Of a stretch of DNA of 64,000 nt, positions 33,701 through 47,239 are shown piece by piece. Position numbers and translations under genes: made by a program. Below the pieces are notes generated by a model, which had not been told where the DNA came from, searched no databases, and saw only the letters and a list, made by a program, of their open reading frames with translations. The stretch is taken from NCBI GenBank assembly GCA_973895155.1, contig OZ316896.1:9176001-9240000 (forward strand), written 5' to 3'. The number at the start of each line of letters is the position of its first letter. Position 1 is the stretch's first letter. This DNA comes from Marsupella aquatica (Eukaryota; Marchantiophyta).

Positions 33701-34894
33701 AATGAAAAATAATATAATTAAATAATTTACCCCTCCACATTTCATGATGAAAAACTCAGTCAAAAGGGTTATATTCAGACAAATGGTTATTCCAGAACCT
33801 TAATGCGGCCTTTTGTGATGTTTTGTTTTTGTTGTTTTCAGGGCATTCTTGGAGAAGAATGCACACTCCCTAAAATGGTGGCTCATTATGAAAGTCTCCT
33901 AGACTATTACTAAAAATATATAAAATACAATAAAATCTTAGTCTTTAGGTGTTTTTAGGTCCTGTTCCCAATTGAGAGCATTATGGGCAACTCCCTCTAA
34001 ACAGGCCTTTACTATCTACAAACAGACCCTTGGAGCCCCAGTAACCTAACAGAGCAATCATGGTCCAATCTTACTGTAACTAACTACTTACCTACCTTTT
34101 GCAGTTAACCGTTATTGTCTTTTGAATGTCCAAAACATCTAATTGAAAGTTCTTTTTGGTCTTGTTTAGGTTCGGGAGCAAAAAGTAATCCTGAATTTTA
34201 GAAACTGGAGATTCTCCACATTGTCACTCTTCTTAGTTGAAATATATGCTTTGTCATTGCTTTAGTTTCAATTATTAATTGTTGGTTTCCAAGTGCTGGT
34301 TAAGCAAGGTAACTTTTGTTAACTTGAAACCATCTGATGGTCAACATCTGTCCAGTTTCCCCCATCAGGTGGTAAATCCTTTTCTCTACCCTAACCGCAA
34401 CACACTTTCCAACCATGGAGATTGAGTTGGGTCTCTTACTTGCTCCTGCCCCAACTCACTTCGCACATCCCAGGCCTGGTTGACTGTCCCACAGTCATCC
34501 CCAATCCCCTTGGTCAAGCACTGGGCCAGGATGTTGAGATTAAATTGAGTATGATCCAATGGTGGAAACTGGCAGGATCATTCCAAAATTACTCTAGGTA
34601 GTTTCCTTAACAGGTTGAAAAAGGTGGCAACTTTGGTGATTGAACTTAAAAGAATGGCAAAATATATAACCATTTTTACTAGTATCCTTAAGTTGCCCAA
34701 AAACTAATATAATTGTCAGGTTGCCATCCATTTTTTACATGAGTTGGCCATACTTATCCAAGATGGCATGCAAAGGGTTTGCAGCTTGTGATCACCACAT
34801 AATGATAACATATAAATGGGGCTCTCACTTATTAAATTGGCTTTGTTGTTAGGTTAAATTAGCTTTGTCGTTAGGTTGGGAATTTTGACGGGTT
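33701..34894. other. Spacer with weak transposon-like strings
   Basis: No gene is seen. Around 34690-34760 there are strings (AAGTTGCCC, ACATGAGTTGGCCATAC) that resemble internal parts of the TIR elements at 9.2 and 62.3 kb, but no boundary can be set. Confidence 0.35.
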
Positions 34895-35486
34895 TTTGTT
34901 GGGCCTGAAAGTAGACCCATCCAATCACATCAGGATAGACTTTCTACTTTGGAGAGTGCACCAGTGTAGGGTAGCCCTCAAGGGGTGACGATCCGCAAGG
35001 ATCCAGTAGGGACCGGTACCAGGAAGGAGAGAGGGTTGGACCAGGGCCGTTCTACTTTAGAGTATGCACCAGTGTAAGGGCCCCCCAATGCAAGGGGGCA
35101 CAATACCCAGGGATTCAACAGGGACCATACCAGGAAGGAGAGTCAAAGGGTTGGACCAGGACCACAAAGCAGCCAGCTAGAGGCTAAGAAGAACCCAGTA
35201 CTCCCAGCACTAGCTACACCCCATCCACACAAACACACACATACCCGCCCCCTTGTGCCTGTGGGACAATACCCAAGGATCCAACTGGGATCTGTACCAG
35301 GAAGGAGAGAGGGTTGGATCAGGACCACAAAGTGGCCAATCAGAGGCCGAGGAGAAACCAGTACTGCCACACTACACCCCACCCACACAAACACACAGAT
35401 ACTCACTCACCCCTTGTGTGTGGAGGGGGACTTGAACCTAGGACATCTTGCTTCTAGGCTAATCCCTAGCCAACTGGCCAAAGCCA
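34895..35486 (-). mobile_element. tRNA-derived SINE, copy 3, with triplicated body
   Basis: On the minus strand the head at about 35486-35400 has TTGGCTAGGGATTAGCC and the B-box GGTTCAAGTCC. The body is then repeated: the block containing CAACCCTCTCTCCTTCCTGG and a GGATCC-type core occurs near 35310, 35145 and 35030. The element is nearly 600 bp instead of about 330. The tail ends near CCAACAAAAACCC. Target duplication is not clear. Confidence 0.88.
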
Positions 35487-36806
35487 GTAATTGAGACGAT
35501 TCTTTGTGGACCCCCATCATGGGAAGCTCTTTCCTGGAAGCTCCTGTAGTCAGGTCACCATTATTGCAGGTCAGCATTATTGATCCACAAGAAGGACTAG
35601 TTATTCAATCAGAAACATAGCTGACTATTTGTCCTTGACCCAATGCAAAGAAAACCACATAGATCCAGTAACTGTAAAAACAACAAAAATTTGAAAAATA
35701 ACATTTCAATAAACAAAGAAAGGGTAAAAGAAAATATCCTTAGAAGTAAAAGAACATTTGTATAAGATGTGCTGTGGTTGGCATGTCAATGTTTTCTGGT
35801 AAATTGTTCCCATTTTTTTGGATAGGTTGTGGTTGATATGTCCATGTTTTCTTTTTCTGGTAAATTGTTACAATTTTTTTAACTCAATGGCCTGCTGACT
35901 AATTGAGCTAGCCCAATTACCCATATGAAGGAAAACAACCTTGCATAGTAAAATTACTATACTATTTCAGTTCATCCTTGTTTTATGGTCCACCCTCATT
36001 TCACTTTTTGTTTATCCTCACTAGCCCCGACTACCCCTTCTTTGAACTTGAATTGCAGAGATGTGTCACCAAAGTATATTTCCTCTTCACATTCTTTGAA
36101 TGTTAATGAAATGATAAAGAATTATCATGCATATCATCATTTTAACAGTCATACATCACATACCATTCTCCTTTCTTTATACATTCTTCTTTCTATGCAC
36201 ATATGTTATGGTGGGGCCATAGAGTACCTTTTTTGAATGTAAATAGAAATCATAACAAAAAGCACGCATAATATTTATCATTTGACATTCATCATAGTCA
36301 TAAATTTTCCCATTCACATGGTAGGCCATGGAGTGACTATCTAGAGGCATCACTCTAGAAGCCTAGCCCCTAACTCTAACTTATAGTGACGCCTTTATAA
36401 GTGAGACTAGTCCCCACTGTAGCTTGTAGTTGCCCCCTTTATAAGTAAGATTTAGAGGTTTTTTTTATTGACATTCTTTTAAGAGCCTAGGCCCTTAAAG
36501 TAGATAAAGTAGAGTTCGATTTTATAGGAAGATTCGCAGAAAGTGGATGAATCCATAGAGTGGCCTTTTCAACCACCATCAGAGACGTGAGAAATCCGAT
36601 TTCCTCTGCCATCAATTTGTCGAGAGACAGATTATTCTCGCGTCCGGGAGTTTGTGCAATTATGTTTTTTCGTCCAATTCGGTCCGGTCCGATCGAATTC
36701 TCAGCTAGAAATCGATTGTCCACTGCCATCGATTTGTCTGTGGAGAGCAACGGAGAGTTTGATTTCGCACTCGTCGGCTGCCGGAGTGTGAGTGTGCAGA
36801 GATTGG
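35487..36806. other. Spacer and MED16 upstream region
   Basis: AT-rich spacer up to about 36480, including a pair of related segments near 35770-35880 (TGTGGTTG(A/G)(T/C)ATGTC and TTTTCTGGTAAATTGTT). From 36490 the composition rises and probably holds the MED16 promoter and 5' UTR. A 205-codon minus-strand ORF at 36701-37318 is a shadow across MED16 exons 1-2 and is not called. Confidence 0.4.
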
Positions 36807-39800
36807 ATGAATAGGTTTGGTGACATTGACGAGACTAGAAACATGGAGGAGGAGGAGGAGGACGACGATGACGAAGAGGAGGACGAGAACGAGGAACGCG
36901 TGTTGGCTAAGATTATGCTGCATTCGCCCCCTGGCTCTGATCCGCAGAAGATGAATCTGCCGGGATTCAGCCAAACCTGCAGGTAGCTGCTCTCTCCTCT
37001 CTTCTCCTCTCCTCTCCTCTCGTCTCTCCATTTGCTTTTTCTGCTTGGACAGTTTCCTGTGTGATCTGTGTGAAACAATTTTGAAGCTCGTTTCTGTGCG
37101 GATTGTGTGTTGTTTGACGAGAGAGTGATTTGTCCGAGCTTTTGAGCAGAGTACTGTGCAGTTGGACGTAATTGTTTTTTTCCCTGCTCTTCGAGCTGAG
37201 TAAAGCCCTCACTGACTGCGAAGGCTTTTGCTCTCATTGCAGTGCCGTTGCGTGGTGCGCAAAGTCGAATATCATAGCATGTGCAACCGAGATTTGTGCA
37301 CGAGAGCCGGGGTAACATTTAAGGCTGGCTGATGCCTCCCCTGTGATTTCGTATGCGTTCCATGTCTTTAGTTTAAAAATCTGCCTCCAATCACATTTTG
37401 TTGTTTTGATACTTCTGGGAGAACCTGGGCGTTGGTGTTGGCTGCCTGCAGTTCATGAGAGGAGGCATAATTGACACAACCTCCAGAGAGAATGAACGAA
37501 ATTATGTTCTACAATTATTGAGCCATCTAATAGTCCGTGTGTGCAACAGATTGTGTGTATTTTGCTTTAACTAAGCGTGCTTGTCTTTGCGTTACCAGCT
37601 TCGGCCAGCAACCGGCATTCTGGATTCCAGTTCACGTATTCGATCCAGAACGCCCTTCTGAACATGCCATATTTAACGTGACCGCAGGTCTGTCATCGTC
37701 CTTGCTCAGGACCTCGAAAGGGGTTGTCTTGTTTTGTCTATGTCAGGGTAGTTGAAGGAAAGAGAACCTTAAGACTCAGTTCAGGAAGTTTGTGGCCAAG
37801 TACCTGAGAATAAGTCTAGAATTAAAACGGGTTTGGTACGGGGGATTGGGGGATTGTAAGGGGCTTAAGTAGTATCTCATTTCTCTGAGCTATATAATTA
37901 TGTATAAACCCTTGAAAGTTCTGTTGACCTGAGAACCGGGAATGTATCCAGATCCTCTTCGAAATGGCATTTTCGCAACAATTCTTGCACAAAATACAAA
38001 AGAGGAAACTTTTGAGACATTCTAGAGGTTAGGACCTTTAGGTATCACTCTAATTCTCAGTTTTGCCTGCCGTAATTGACACATGTATCAACTCGCGTAC
38101 GTCAAATGTTAATGTGGCCAAGAACAATGAGCTCCTGAAGAAACTGAGCTGACTGTGTAGGAGATCGGTAGTTTATTATTCTTGGTATTCCTCTAGATGT
38201 TACTGAGCAGCACTAGGATAATTGCGAGATCCTTAATGCATTCGTTGTGCAGAAACGCCTAATGACGAGGTGGAGTTCCTGGAGTGGTCCCCTGTTTCCT
38301 GCTCACAGGCTTTGCTAGTTGGTAACTCCTGTGGCCGAGTTACCGTCTGGTCTCAACCCACACAAGTAAGCATCTGAGCATGTTGGCGCAGACACAATTG
38401 GTTTCAATCATCGGAGGAGCCTATTAATATATAATTTTTCAGTAGCTTCTATTTGCATAGTATGACTATTTGCATTTCAATTAGGGATCTGCCAACGTCG
38501 CACATACCATCAATTGCTGGAGCTGTGAGCACGAGTGGCGACAAGAACAGGCAGTGATGATTAAATGGGTGGCAGGTCTCCCTCCTGTACGTTTCCCGGG
38601 CTCTATTTGACTCTCCTCTAAGCATCAGTGTTTCTTTCTGCTGCCACACCCTTCCATGATCTCGAACATGAACTGGTGCTTAACCTTTTCATTTACAAAA
38701 GCTGTAAAATTTTGCTGTTATCTGTCCGGTCTGTGACATACCACCACATGAGACTGTAGTCTCTTCAGTTGTGCTCTTGTGGCCTTGCGAGGTACTTACG
38801 AGTATGTAAACAACGAGCTGCATTCTGGCACGGCAGAGCTGTTGAAGGATTTTGATTTTGGACACGACATTACGTGAATTCAGTCCTAATCTCCTCTCGT
38901 TTTGGCGCTTGGTGAATTATTCAGTACCGCTTTTCATCAACGCCTCCAATGTCAGCTCCAAGTTCGAAGCCTTTGGAGGAAAGGTTTCTTGCTCATATTC
39001 CTCGCTCTTCAGGTAGCTCATGTGGAGTTCGCGCTTATGTTCATTGCAGCGGGTGAATCTGTCAGTACTAGAAGTATGGTTAGGTAACTGGGTTGGCTGG
39101 TTACGGTTTCCTTCTCTCAGTGGTTGCCTCAAATTTTATCTTTTCATTATGGTTGACCCTAAGAAGTTGCATACTTTACTTTGTGTTCATGAAAGTGAAA
39201 TTCAGCACAACTATATCTAAAACTCTACGTGCTTTATGTGGCAGTTCGATGGCCCAATTTCTTGTGTATCTGCTCAATAACTTTCTCTGGTTCAGTGCAA
39301 CTGCACTGGCGTCAATGGCCCTCAGCTCAGACAGGCAGTTCTCCAAAATGGTTTTCCACAAGTAAGGCTGTTTTGGGAGCTGGACCCAGTGGCCTATTTG
39401 CTTCGGATACCATAATATCTGACACTGGCAGTTTGCTTGTCGCTGGAACTCCCGTTGGTACCAATTCAACAGTGATTGTGTGGGAGGTTAGTCCAGGGGC
39501 TGCGAATCATTCGGGTGGGAGTCAACAACCTCTCAAGTATGGCATGCCAGTTCAAGCACTTGGTACTCCTCCGCGGTCAGGAGTTGCGCCACTGGCAGCA
39601 CACTTGCTGAGCTGGCAGGAGCACTCAATTACAGACACCAAACCTGCACAATGGGCTGGACAATTGCATGTGGAGGATGAAGAGAAACTTGGACCCTTGC
39701 TCCATTGCTCTCCAATATCAAACTTATCAGCATATGTGGCTCCTGATGCATCAACCTTATCAACTTGGGGTTCAGGAGTTGCTGAGATTGCTTTCGATCC

Positions 39801-42800
39801 ATCACGCGGAGGTTCTGTTTTGATGACACTGATCTGCGAAGGTAGGACATCTGCCACGGTACAGACTTCTGTCCAACGTTCTGCTATTGGACGATTGCCA
39901 GTACAACGAGGATTCTGGGAGATAAGCCATCCCTTTCTATCTGAGGGAAGATCATCACTATTTTAAGAAACTTCAATTGGCTGAAAAACCCATTTTCTCT
40001 ATTTTCTGTTGGTGAGGGGGTCGCGGGGAGCTAAATCCATCTTTCGTTTTTTGCCTAACGTAGTGTCATTCATGAAAAAAAGCTTTTTCTGCACATTTGT
40101 CTCCTGTGGATTCGACCTTACGTATTGATTTCGAAGATATTCTTAGTACTCTAGCCTTCGTTATTGAAGATGTCCCGGAATCCTAATTAGCTCTGTTTGT
40201 GTTGTTCGACTATCAAGCTTTTCTTCAGCAAATTATTTTGCTCACCGTAATTTGTTGGCTGAAACAGAACAATTTTGACCTGTGTACCTTTTTGTGCCAG
40301 GTTATTTTATATCTCCGGAGTGCCCGGACGACGGACCCTGTCTTACAGGGAGGAGATTTCAAAGGTGGGAAAGTTCTCAAAAAGCAGTGGCTGTACATCC
40401 AATATTTGATGGGAATGGAGCTTATCCTGCTTCTGCCCCTGCAACCATTACATCTTGGACTGCTGTCTCCAGCAAAAACCTCATCCAGAAGAGCAATGCT
40501 TCGAGGCAACAGACGAGCGGCATGACCACAGAATTTCTTGCCTGGAAGAAGTTTAGTCCACTTCATCGACCTAACAATCCTAGATGTCTTGCAAAGATTA
40601 TATTCTCGGCAATAGGAGACTTTGCCATATCTCTTGCAACGTGTGAAGTCTATGTGTTCCGAGCATGTTCCATGACGCCTACCGAGAGCTTTTTGGTTCG
40701 TACTGGATTAAATTACCCGCCCGGTGTTGCTTTCTCGCCTACGAGCTGCTGTGTAGCATTAGGGTGGCACCACAAGAAGGAAGATTGTAGCCTACTCAAG
40801 ATTGCATGCGTGGAGCCTTGTAGCTCAGCTGCCTCTCAAGGAAGTATGGGTGGCTCTTTAACATGGGAGCGCCATTTAGCAGATAGGTAAAACTTTCAAG
40901 CATTTGATGATAAACAAGTCGATCTGCTGCTTTTCTGTGCTCCTGATATTTCGAATCTGACACTGGACGACCTTCGTTTTTCCAGATTCTGGTGGAGCCT
41001 CGTGAATGAATTGGACTGGTGGGATATCATTGCTTGCACTCAATATGCTGTTGAAGACGGTATTGGTATGATTCTCTCATGACCGTGCGTCTTCTCAGGT
41101 CATGTTGCACATTACAGCAAATGATCGAATGTGGTATAATTCTGTCTTTCACGGAGTTTAGAAAATTACCATAGGTCAATGATCTTGGAACTTCATGGCA
41201 ACACTGGTTGGTTCACAACTCTGTAAGTTGTGCTGACTCAGACTCTAATGACCTCTGTTTTTGCAAACAAAGGAGCTATGTTACTTGTTGATGTTAAGAG
41301 TTACTCCCTCCAATTGAGGTCTTACACTTGTTCCTTTTTAACTAAAGTTTCCTTCACATAGCGCTGACTTTATCTAGCCTTACTGAAATTTAAAAGGCAT
41401 TGAGAAATCTATATCTCTGTGGAGGCTACCTTCTCACGGAGGAAATGTCTGTTCTGCGCAGTGACAGTTGCCAAGGTGGCAGCAGTGTTGGATGCGGACT
41501 TTCATGCTCTTCCCCATCCTTCGCACCGGCAGCATTACAGCAAGGTAGGAGAACCGTACGTCCTCCTTGTTACTCAAAGAAAATAGATCATTCGTCCTAG
41601 AAATTGAAACAACCAAAATTTACTTTGAAAGGAATGGCAGTGCTGGAAGGGAGATACCCATCAAGAGCCTATAGTTTATCTTCGCCCCTGTGAGAAGTCT
41701 TGAGAATGTGAAGAACTATTTGCAATCAACTCCTGTGACGCGGGAGTCCTCAACATTTCATTTGTGCGTAAGGATGTACAAAGCAAACAAGAAATGGCCT
41801 TTCAATTTTTCTTGGAAAGTCAGGATGTTTCTGTTTTCCAGCTTTTCGTTTCTTTGTCCAGGAGCAGGCAGTTCGGATACATTATGTCTAAGAGGCATCT
41901 GAAGCGTGTAGCGAGCTCCTTTTTGTGTGGGACTCTTTTGTGCATTACGTACTTCAGTCCTACAGCTACCAAAAAGATGTCCTGATGAATCCTAAAATCA
42001 AGGCTTTTATTGGTCCTTTCTTATTCATATATTTAGTTAAAGAGGGCTGAGTTGATATTTGATGTTTCTATTGGTATCGTACAGGCGTTGGACAAATTGA
42101 AATGCCGAATGCTCGAGGGAACAGATGCTGCCGATATCAGGGCTCTAGTATTAGACATGCAAGCAAGACTTCTTCTTGACATGTTAGGAAAGGGAGTAGA
42201 GGCCGCGCTGACAAATCCTGCCACTCTTGTTGCGGAGCCCTGGCTGGCCTCTAGTGAGACGTTACAAGCACTTGGAGCTGATGCAATGGCTGTTGGTCCC
42301 GCACTTGTGCCGTCGATTCAGGTGTGGATAATCAATCTTCTACGACTTGGACAATCATATGCCTCTGTAACCCTTCTGTTTTAATGTTCTAGCCGGCAAC
42401 TCATAGGGTTTTTAACTCTCTTCATAGAGAATCAATGGCCAGTGTTAATGGTATGATCATATTGCCATGTGTACGTAGTGATCTAACATCTGTGGATCTC
42501 TAATGCTAATAATCATCTAATCTTGGTGTTGTGAAGGCCTATGTTGACTCTATTCTAGACCTTGCATCACATTTCTTGACTCGGCTCAGACGCTATGCCA
42601 GCTTCTGCCGAACATTAGCTACTCATTCTGTTGCCAATTCCTCGGGTGATAAATTTAGTCGACCTGGTGCAAATTTAAGCAATGGGGGGACTATACATGC
42701 CGGACAAGGTCAGTGTTAAAAATTAATGCAAGCACTATAGCGATAGCTCACAGAAAGTCTGAAAATTGCTCTACTTGGTTCCTGGACCTTCTCAATTAGC

Positions 42801-44914
42801 CCATCTCTGTTCCATTTCAATCAGGAGGGTGTCGTTCGGGTATGCATATGAGTTCAAGTGTCTTCTCTCACAAATGCTCGCTTTGCATACGACTTGAATT
42901 TCAGGGTCAGCAACTCAGCCAATTTCAGGCAGTAACGCAGGAACCGCTCCTGGGGTGAATGCATTTTTCCAATCAGCAATTGCAGTAGCTAAAGGCAATA
43001 GCAGTGCTGAAGGAGCGACTTCTAATACACTAGGCTCTGGAACTGCACAATCTGCTCCCTTGCCCCTAACTGTAAGCACTGCAACATTCCCTGGAATACC
43101 AGCTGTAAGGCTCGTCGGAGACCCTCAATTTCTTCACAGGCTCTGCCAACTACTTTTCTTTTGCCTCATTTTCCGTAAAAGACAGGTTCCACGATTTGGC
43201 CCTGGGCCTAGAATAGCACCAGACTCTACCGGAGCAGCAGGAAAAGTTGTTGGTGGTGTTGCTCCTAAGACTGAAGATACTAGTGCTACCAGTGGAGTCA
43301 CAAGGTCTTCAAGTGGCGGCATTACCGTAAAGATTGAAGATGGCGCACGGGCTGCCGCTACTAGTAAGTCTGAGGAAAATCCTCGATCTGTTCGTGTTGG
43401 AAATGGAAATGCTGGTCAAGGATACACACCAGACGAGGTAACTGAAGGCTTTCATCGCTCACCTTATCCAATCCTGGTTTCTAATTCATTTCAATTCTGA
43501 GTATGTCCGGGTATGCGTTTTAGAAGCTCAGCGTAGAGATCTTTCCTTGGCAGTGCAAATATCCAGGTGTCTTAGCCGGTCTTGTACGGAGATAAGCTCT
43601 TTTACCGCAATGAAACGAGTATCATGTTTGATGTTGTTGCTGCCTTTCGCGTAATGTAAGTGAGTGATGTGTCTCATTCGCCTGACGGTCGTTCTCAAAG
43701 CACGAAATACATATCTTGAAATATGCAGGTGAAGTTCCTTTTCCTGGTGCTCGTTGATCTTTGCAAGAGAACTTCAATACACCCACATCCAATGCCAAAG
43801 TCGCAAGTTGGAATCACCCAGCCTATCATGAGACTGCACTATGCTGACGGTCAATACACTGTGACACCAGAAGTCGTGGAGCAATCACTTTCACCTCACA
43901 TGCAGGTGTGTTGTATTGTTCCTAGTTTGCCTCCCAGTGCCTTCCAGACGTTTCTTATTAGAGCGACACGGCGTAAGCCATTATGTCCAACTTGGCCTTG
44001 TTATTTTTCTGGAGCAGAGGAGGTCAAGAAAGACATGTTAGTGTGTTTGGCCTAATTAGTGATACGCCAACCAAATAGTTCCGATTTCTTTGCAGAATTG
44101 TCTAGGCCGTCATGAAAAGACAACCATATATTTGTGGGATTGCAGCCAGATTAGATGCTAAAGATCATTCGTTGTTTTGTCTTAGCCACAATTACCACGT
44201 CCACGTGGAGCTGATGCTGCTGGACTGTTAATGAGAGAATTGGAACTTCACCCACCAGCAGAGGAGTGGAATCGACGGGTTGTCTACCTGGGTCCTTGGA
44301 ACAATTCTCGTCGTGACCTAGGAAGTGTGGAAGAGGAAGATCAAACTCCCTTTGGGCTTTGGCCCAGGAAGCGTAGATATGCTGAGCGGGATGCCGCTCT
44401 TGGATTGAGAACGGCCATTGGCCTTGGGAGCTTCTCCGGGTTCATGGGTTCTCGTCGGGATGTTGTCACAGGAGCGTGGACGGTTGCTCATCATGCAATT
44501 TGGCATAAGGTATTTTTCCATCAAATCTCATCAAATCTCTCCTGGAGCTTCGTGTTTACCGATTCCAGATAGACTGTTCTTAGTTGATGAGTAGTCAACC
44601 TGGAATGTAAATGCACACAATCATAGAGCCTCATCTCTGGCGGTTCTTATAAAGATGAGCAGCAAACGTAGTTGTTATTCAGGTTCTCGAGGAAGTTTGG
44701 TGCTTGAGCATATTTCAGTCTGCAAAACACTCTTTTCTGAACCTTTCCTTCTGTTTAGTGTATGCGATGTGGGAGACAAACAGCCTCTCTTGCAGCTCCA
44801 ACATTGGCCTCAGGGGGTTCAACTGCTCCAACTTCCGATAAAGAGGCATGGTGGACAGGAAGGTGGGCATATGGTTGTCCCATGTGTGGCGGAAGGTGGG
44901 CACGGATGCTATAG
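36807..44914 (+). CDS. MED16: Mediator complex subunit 16 (MED16/SFR6)
   Basis: Sixteen exons assemble in frame: 36807-36982, 37243-37311, 37599-37687, 38253-38365, 38485-38586, 38925-39012, 39245-39841, 40301-40886, 40986-41065, 41462-41544, 42085-42321, 42537-42708, 42905-43437, 43729-43905, 44186-44509, 44759-44914 (3582 nt, 1193 aa; Arabidopsis MED16 is somewhat longer). All introns are GT-AG. It opens with an acidic Glu/Asp tract, then a WD40-like N-terminal half (SAVAWCAKSNIIACA, FWIPVHVFDPERP, RWPNFLCICS, GAGPSG, AFDPSRGGSV, AFSPTSCC). Landmarks of the C-terminal half are FWWSLVNELDWWD, LDMQARLLLDMLGKG, LASHFLTRLRRYASFCRTLA, GNAGQGYT, PRPRGADAAGLL and LWPRKRRYAERDAA. It ends with a zinc-binding pair, CMRC and CPMC. 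MED16 is a Mediator tail subunit that links activators to RNA polymerase II; in plants it supports cold, iron and immune gene expression. No lesion is seen. Confidence 0.97.
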
Positions 44915-46103
44915 CTATAGAAGTAAAGATCTTAGTTTAGGGTAGGAGAATCTCTCCCTTCTCAATTGTAATTTATTCATGATCGCCTTTCTTTGTAGAT
45001 AAACTGTAAGAAATGACCCACGAAGGCTTGAGTACTAATCAATACTCTTTTTTTTAGTAAATATCAATAGTCCGCTCCATTGTGGAAAGTGAAACACTCT
45101 TGTGACAGGGGCTCGTTCTGCTCGTTTGTTTCATCGCCTATACAGGTGCAGCGTGCAGCTATTTAAGACGTTTTGAGTAAGCAATGTAGGATATCGTTTA
45201 GTATAAACTTTGGCAAAATTTCAAAACGATTCATGAAAGGTTTTTAGTCAGAGTGCAAAAGCTTTTGCCTCCAAGGTTTTCATATGGTGGTTGGGACCAA
45301 AGGGATGAAATCCCGAAAAATGTCAGCACTACTGACCGATCGGATGGCGCTTGCAGCTGTTTGCCATGTTGCCGATTCTGAGCCACATCACAAGATCATT
45401 CCACTATGAAAGCAATGAAATTCAATACCTAGCACGTCACTGTCAGAAGTCTGAAATAGGTAACATGGTGAGGTAAGAAGAAGTTGCATTCTTCTTGGAC
45501 AAGTAAAAGGAACACAAAGATTCCAGGCTTCGAAAAGCTCCAGGCACATGCTTGTGACAACAAAACAGTATGCAGGCCCTAAATGATTGAATCGCACATC
45601 TCAAACTCTTTGCCAATAACAGAGTGCGGGGACTAGGAGGCGAAACAAATTGTTCAATGGTAAAGGTTTCATTACTGCGAGTCCCGCACTGCCATTCTGA
45701 ACACCAACAGAACATGTATCACGATTAGTTAGTTGGCCCGAGTACTGTTTTCCAGGTTGGAGTTAAATTTCAGTTTTAAGAACGAAAGAACCAATACCCA
45801 CACGAATGCATCCATCAGCATGTTCTGAGAACGCATTTGGGCAGCAAATCACTTGAGCTTCAGCTCAAAATACAAGCAGGGAAAGTTACTGCAGTTATCA
45901 AAATTGACTCAGCAACGGTGATTACCTTGAAAAACATTAAGCATGATTGATGTGCCCCTCCCAGAACTCGATCGTTGACACTTTAGACAGTGAGAACAAT
46001 TGCGGCGTGTACAACTTCTTCAGATTTGTAGCATACAGAATCTCAATTCTGTCAAAAGATCAGAAGGCCTATAAACTGGTATCCGGCATTGTCCAGAAAT
46101 CTC
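44915..46103. other. Convergent 3' region between MED16 and an unknown gene
   Basis: Probably the 3' UTR of MED16 followed by the 3' UTR of the minus-strand gene ending at 46104. A 90-codon minus-strand ORF at 45443-45715 has no recognisable domain. Confidence 0.4.
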
Positions 46104-46176
46104 CTACGTAGAAGCAGGTACCCCTGGAACCCTTTGAGGCTTTCTATTCAGGTAACGAATGACAGCATCCTCCACC
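46104..46176 (-). CDS. Terminal exon of an unrecognised gene
   Basis: A 73-bp minus-strand exon follows an ATCGTGCAG acceptor and encodes 23 residues (starting VEDAVIRYLNRK, ending PGVPAST) before a TAG stop. The acceptor is reasonable and the peptide looks natural, but no upstream exon could be joined with confidence. A nearby minus ORF at 46273-46458 is a possible neighbour but has no clear donor. Family unknown. It would be transcribed towards MED16. Confidence 0.35.
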
Positions 46177-47239
46177 CTGCACGATTCCGACCAAGATATA
46201 GATGTTACAACTCAAATGCAATCAACTGAGATACAACACAGGAGAAAACGACCTAATTGTTGAACGGCAGTCTCATTCATTCACAAGGGAGAAATAGAAA
46301 TGATGAGAGGTGTTTAATGTTTCTAAGGAAGCTAACACATGCTCTGATGCATTTTCTATTGCCTGTGCTCCTCGCTGGGTTAATGGTTGAAAAACTGTTG
46401 AAGCATTATGGATGTTGACGTACCCAAGCAGCACATAAATAGCATCACAACAATCCAAAAGAATACTTGACTAGCTTAAATTACCGTCAGCTTAAAGTTC
46501 ACACCATCCCTCTTAATTATCAAGATACAGTCTCACCTATCAATCTAAGAAATCCAATGGCATGCACTTGGCTTGTGTCCATTGCGCGTTGTCATTGTGT
46601 CCTCTTTGAACCAATGATCAATCAAATTCATTTATTTTCTCATGTCAAGACAAAGTTGTCCAAAGTGTCAGATTTATTAGTTATTTCTTATTTTTTAATG
46701 GGGAAGTCCATGAAACCCCAAGGAAAGGGAGGCAACAGAAGTCACTTATATCATTTGAAATCCAAGACCTATGAGTCCCTACTCAAGTGAGCTACTGCAC
46801 AGCCATGCATGCTTTGGTGTCCAATGTGTCAATTACTCTGGCACTCTCAACAATGTCCCTAACCCATCGTAACCATGCAAATTTGGATTGGCATCAATCT
46901 AAATGTCCATGGTAGCAGGCGGATCAAGGCTGATGCAAATGCCGACATAAGCGACCATATGGTATGGATGGAGGAAATTTTGCTTTTCTGGTCCATTGAC
47001 TTGTATATGTGATAGTGCTTCCCTAATAAAACATTCCACACTGATTTGGGAGATGGATTCCAACCAGAGAAAAATGAATAGTTTCAGTACTGACATCCAT
47101 CCCCCCTCTATATGAACCCATTGTGGACCAACTCAATTGTCTTGTGGTAGATACTAATGTCCCTCTCATCCTGTGATACCCTGGTACAAAGGTCCTTCCC
47201 CTAAGATCTAGGGAGCATTTACCCTAGTATCACTCTTTA
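46177..47239. other. Spacer or intron without a supported gene
   Basis: Short ORFs on both strands without recognisable content. It could be an intron of the minus-strand gene that ends at 46104. Confidence 0.35.

Noticed and set aside
36701-37318. 205-codon minus ORF with a long Ser tract
   Set aside because: Antisense shadow of the acidic MED16 exon 1 and of intron 1; the Ser tract is the complement of GAG/GAC codons.
46273-46458. 61-codon minus ORF as penultimate exon of the 46.1-kb gene
   Set aside because: No convincing GT donor in the right phase and no homology recognised.
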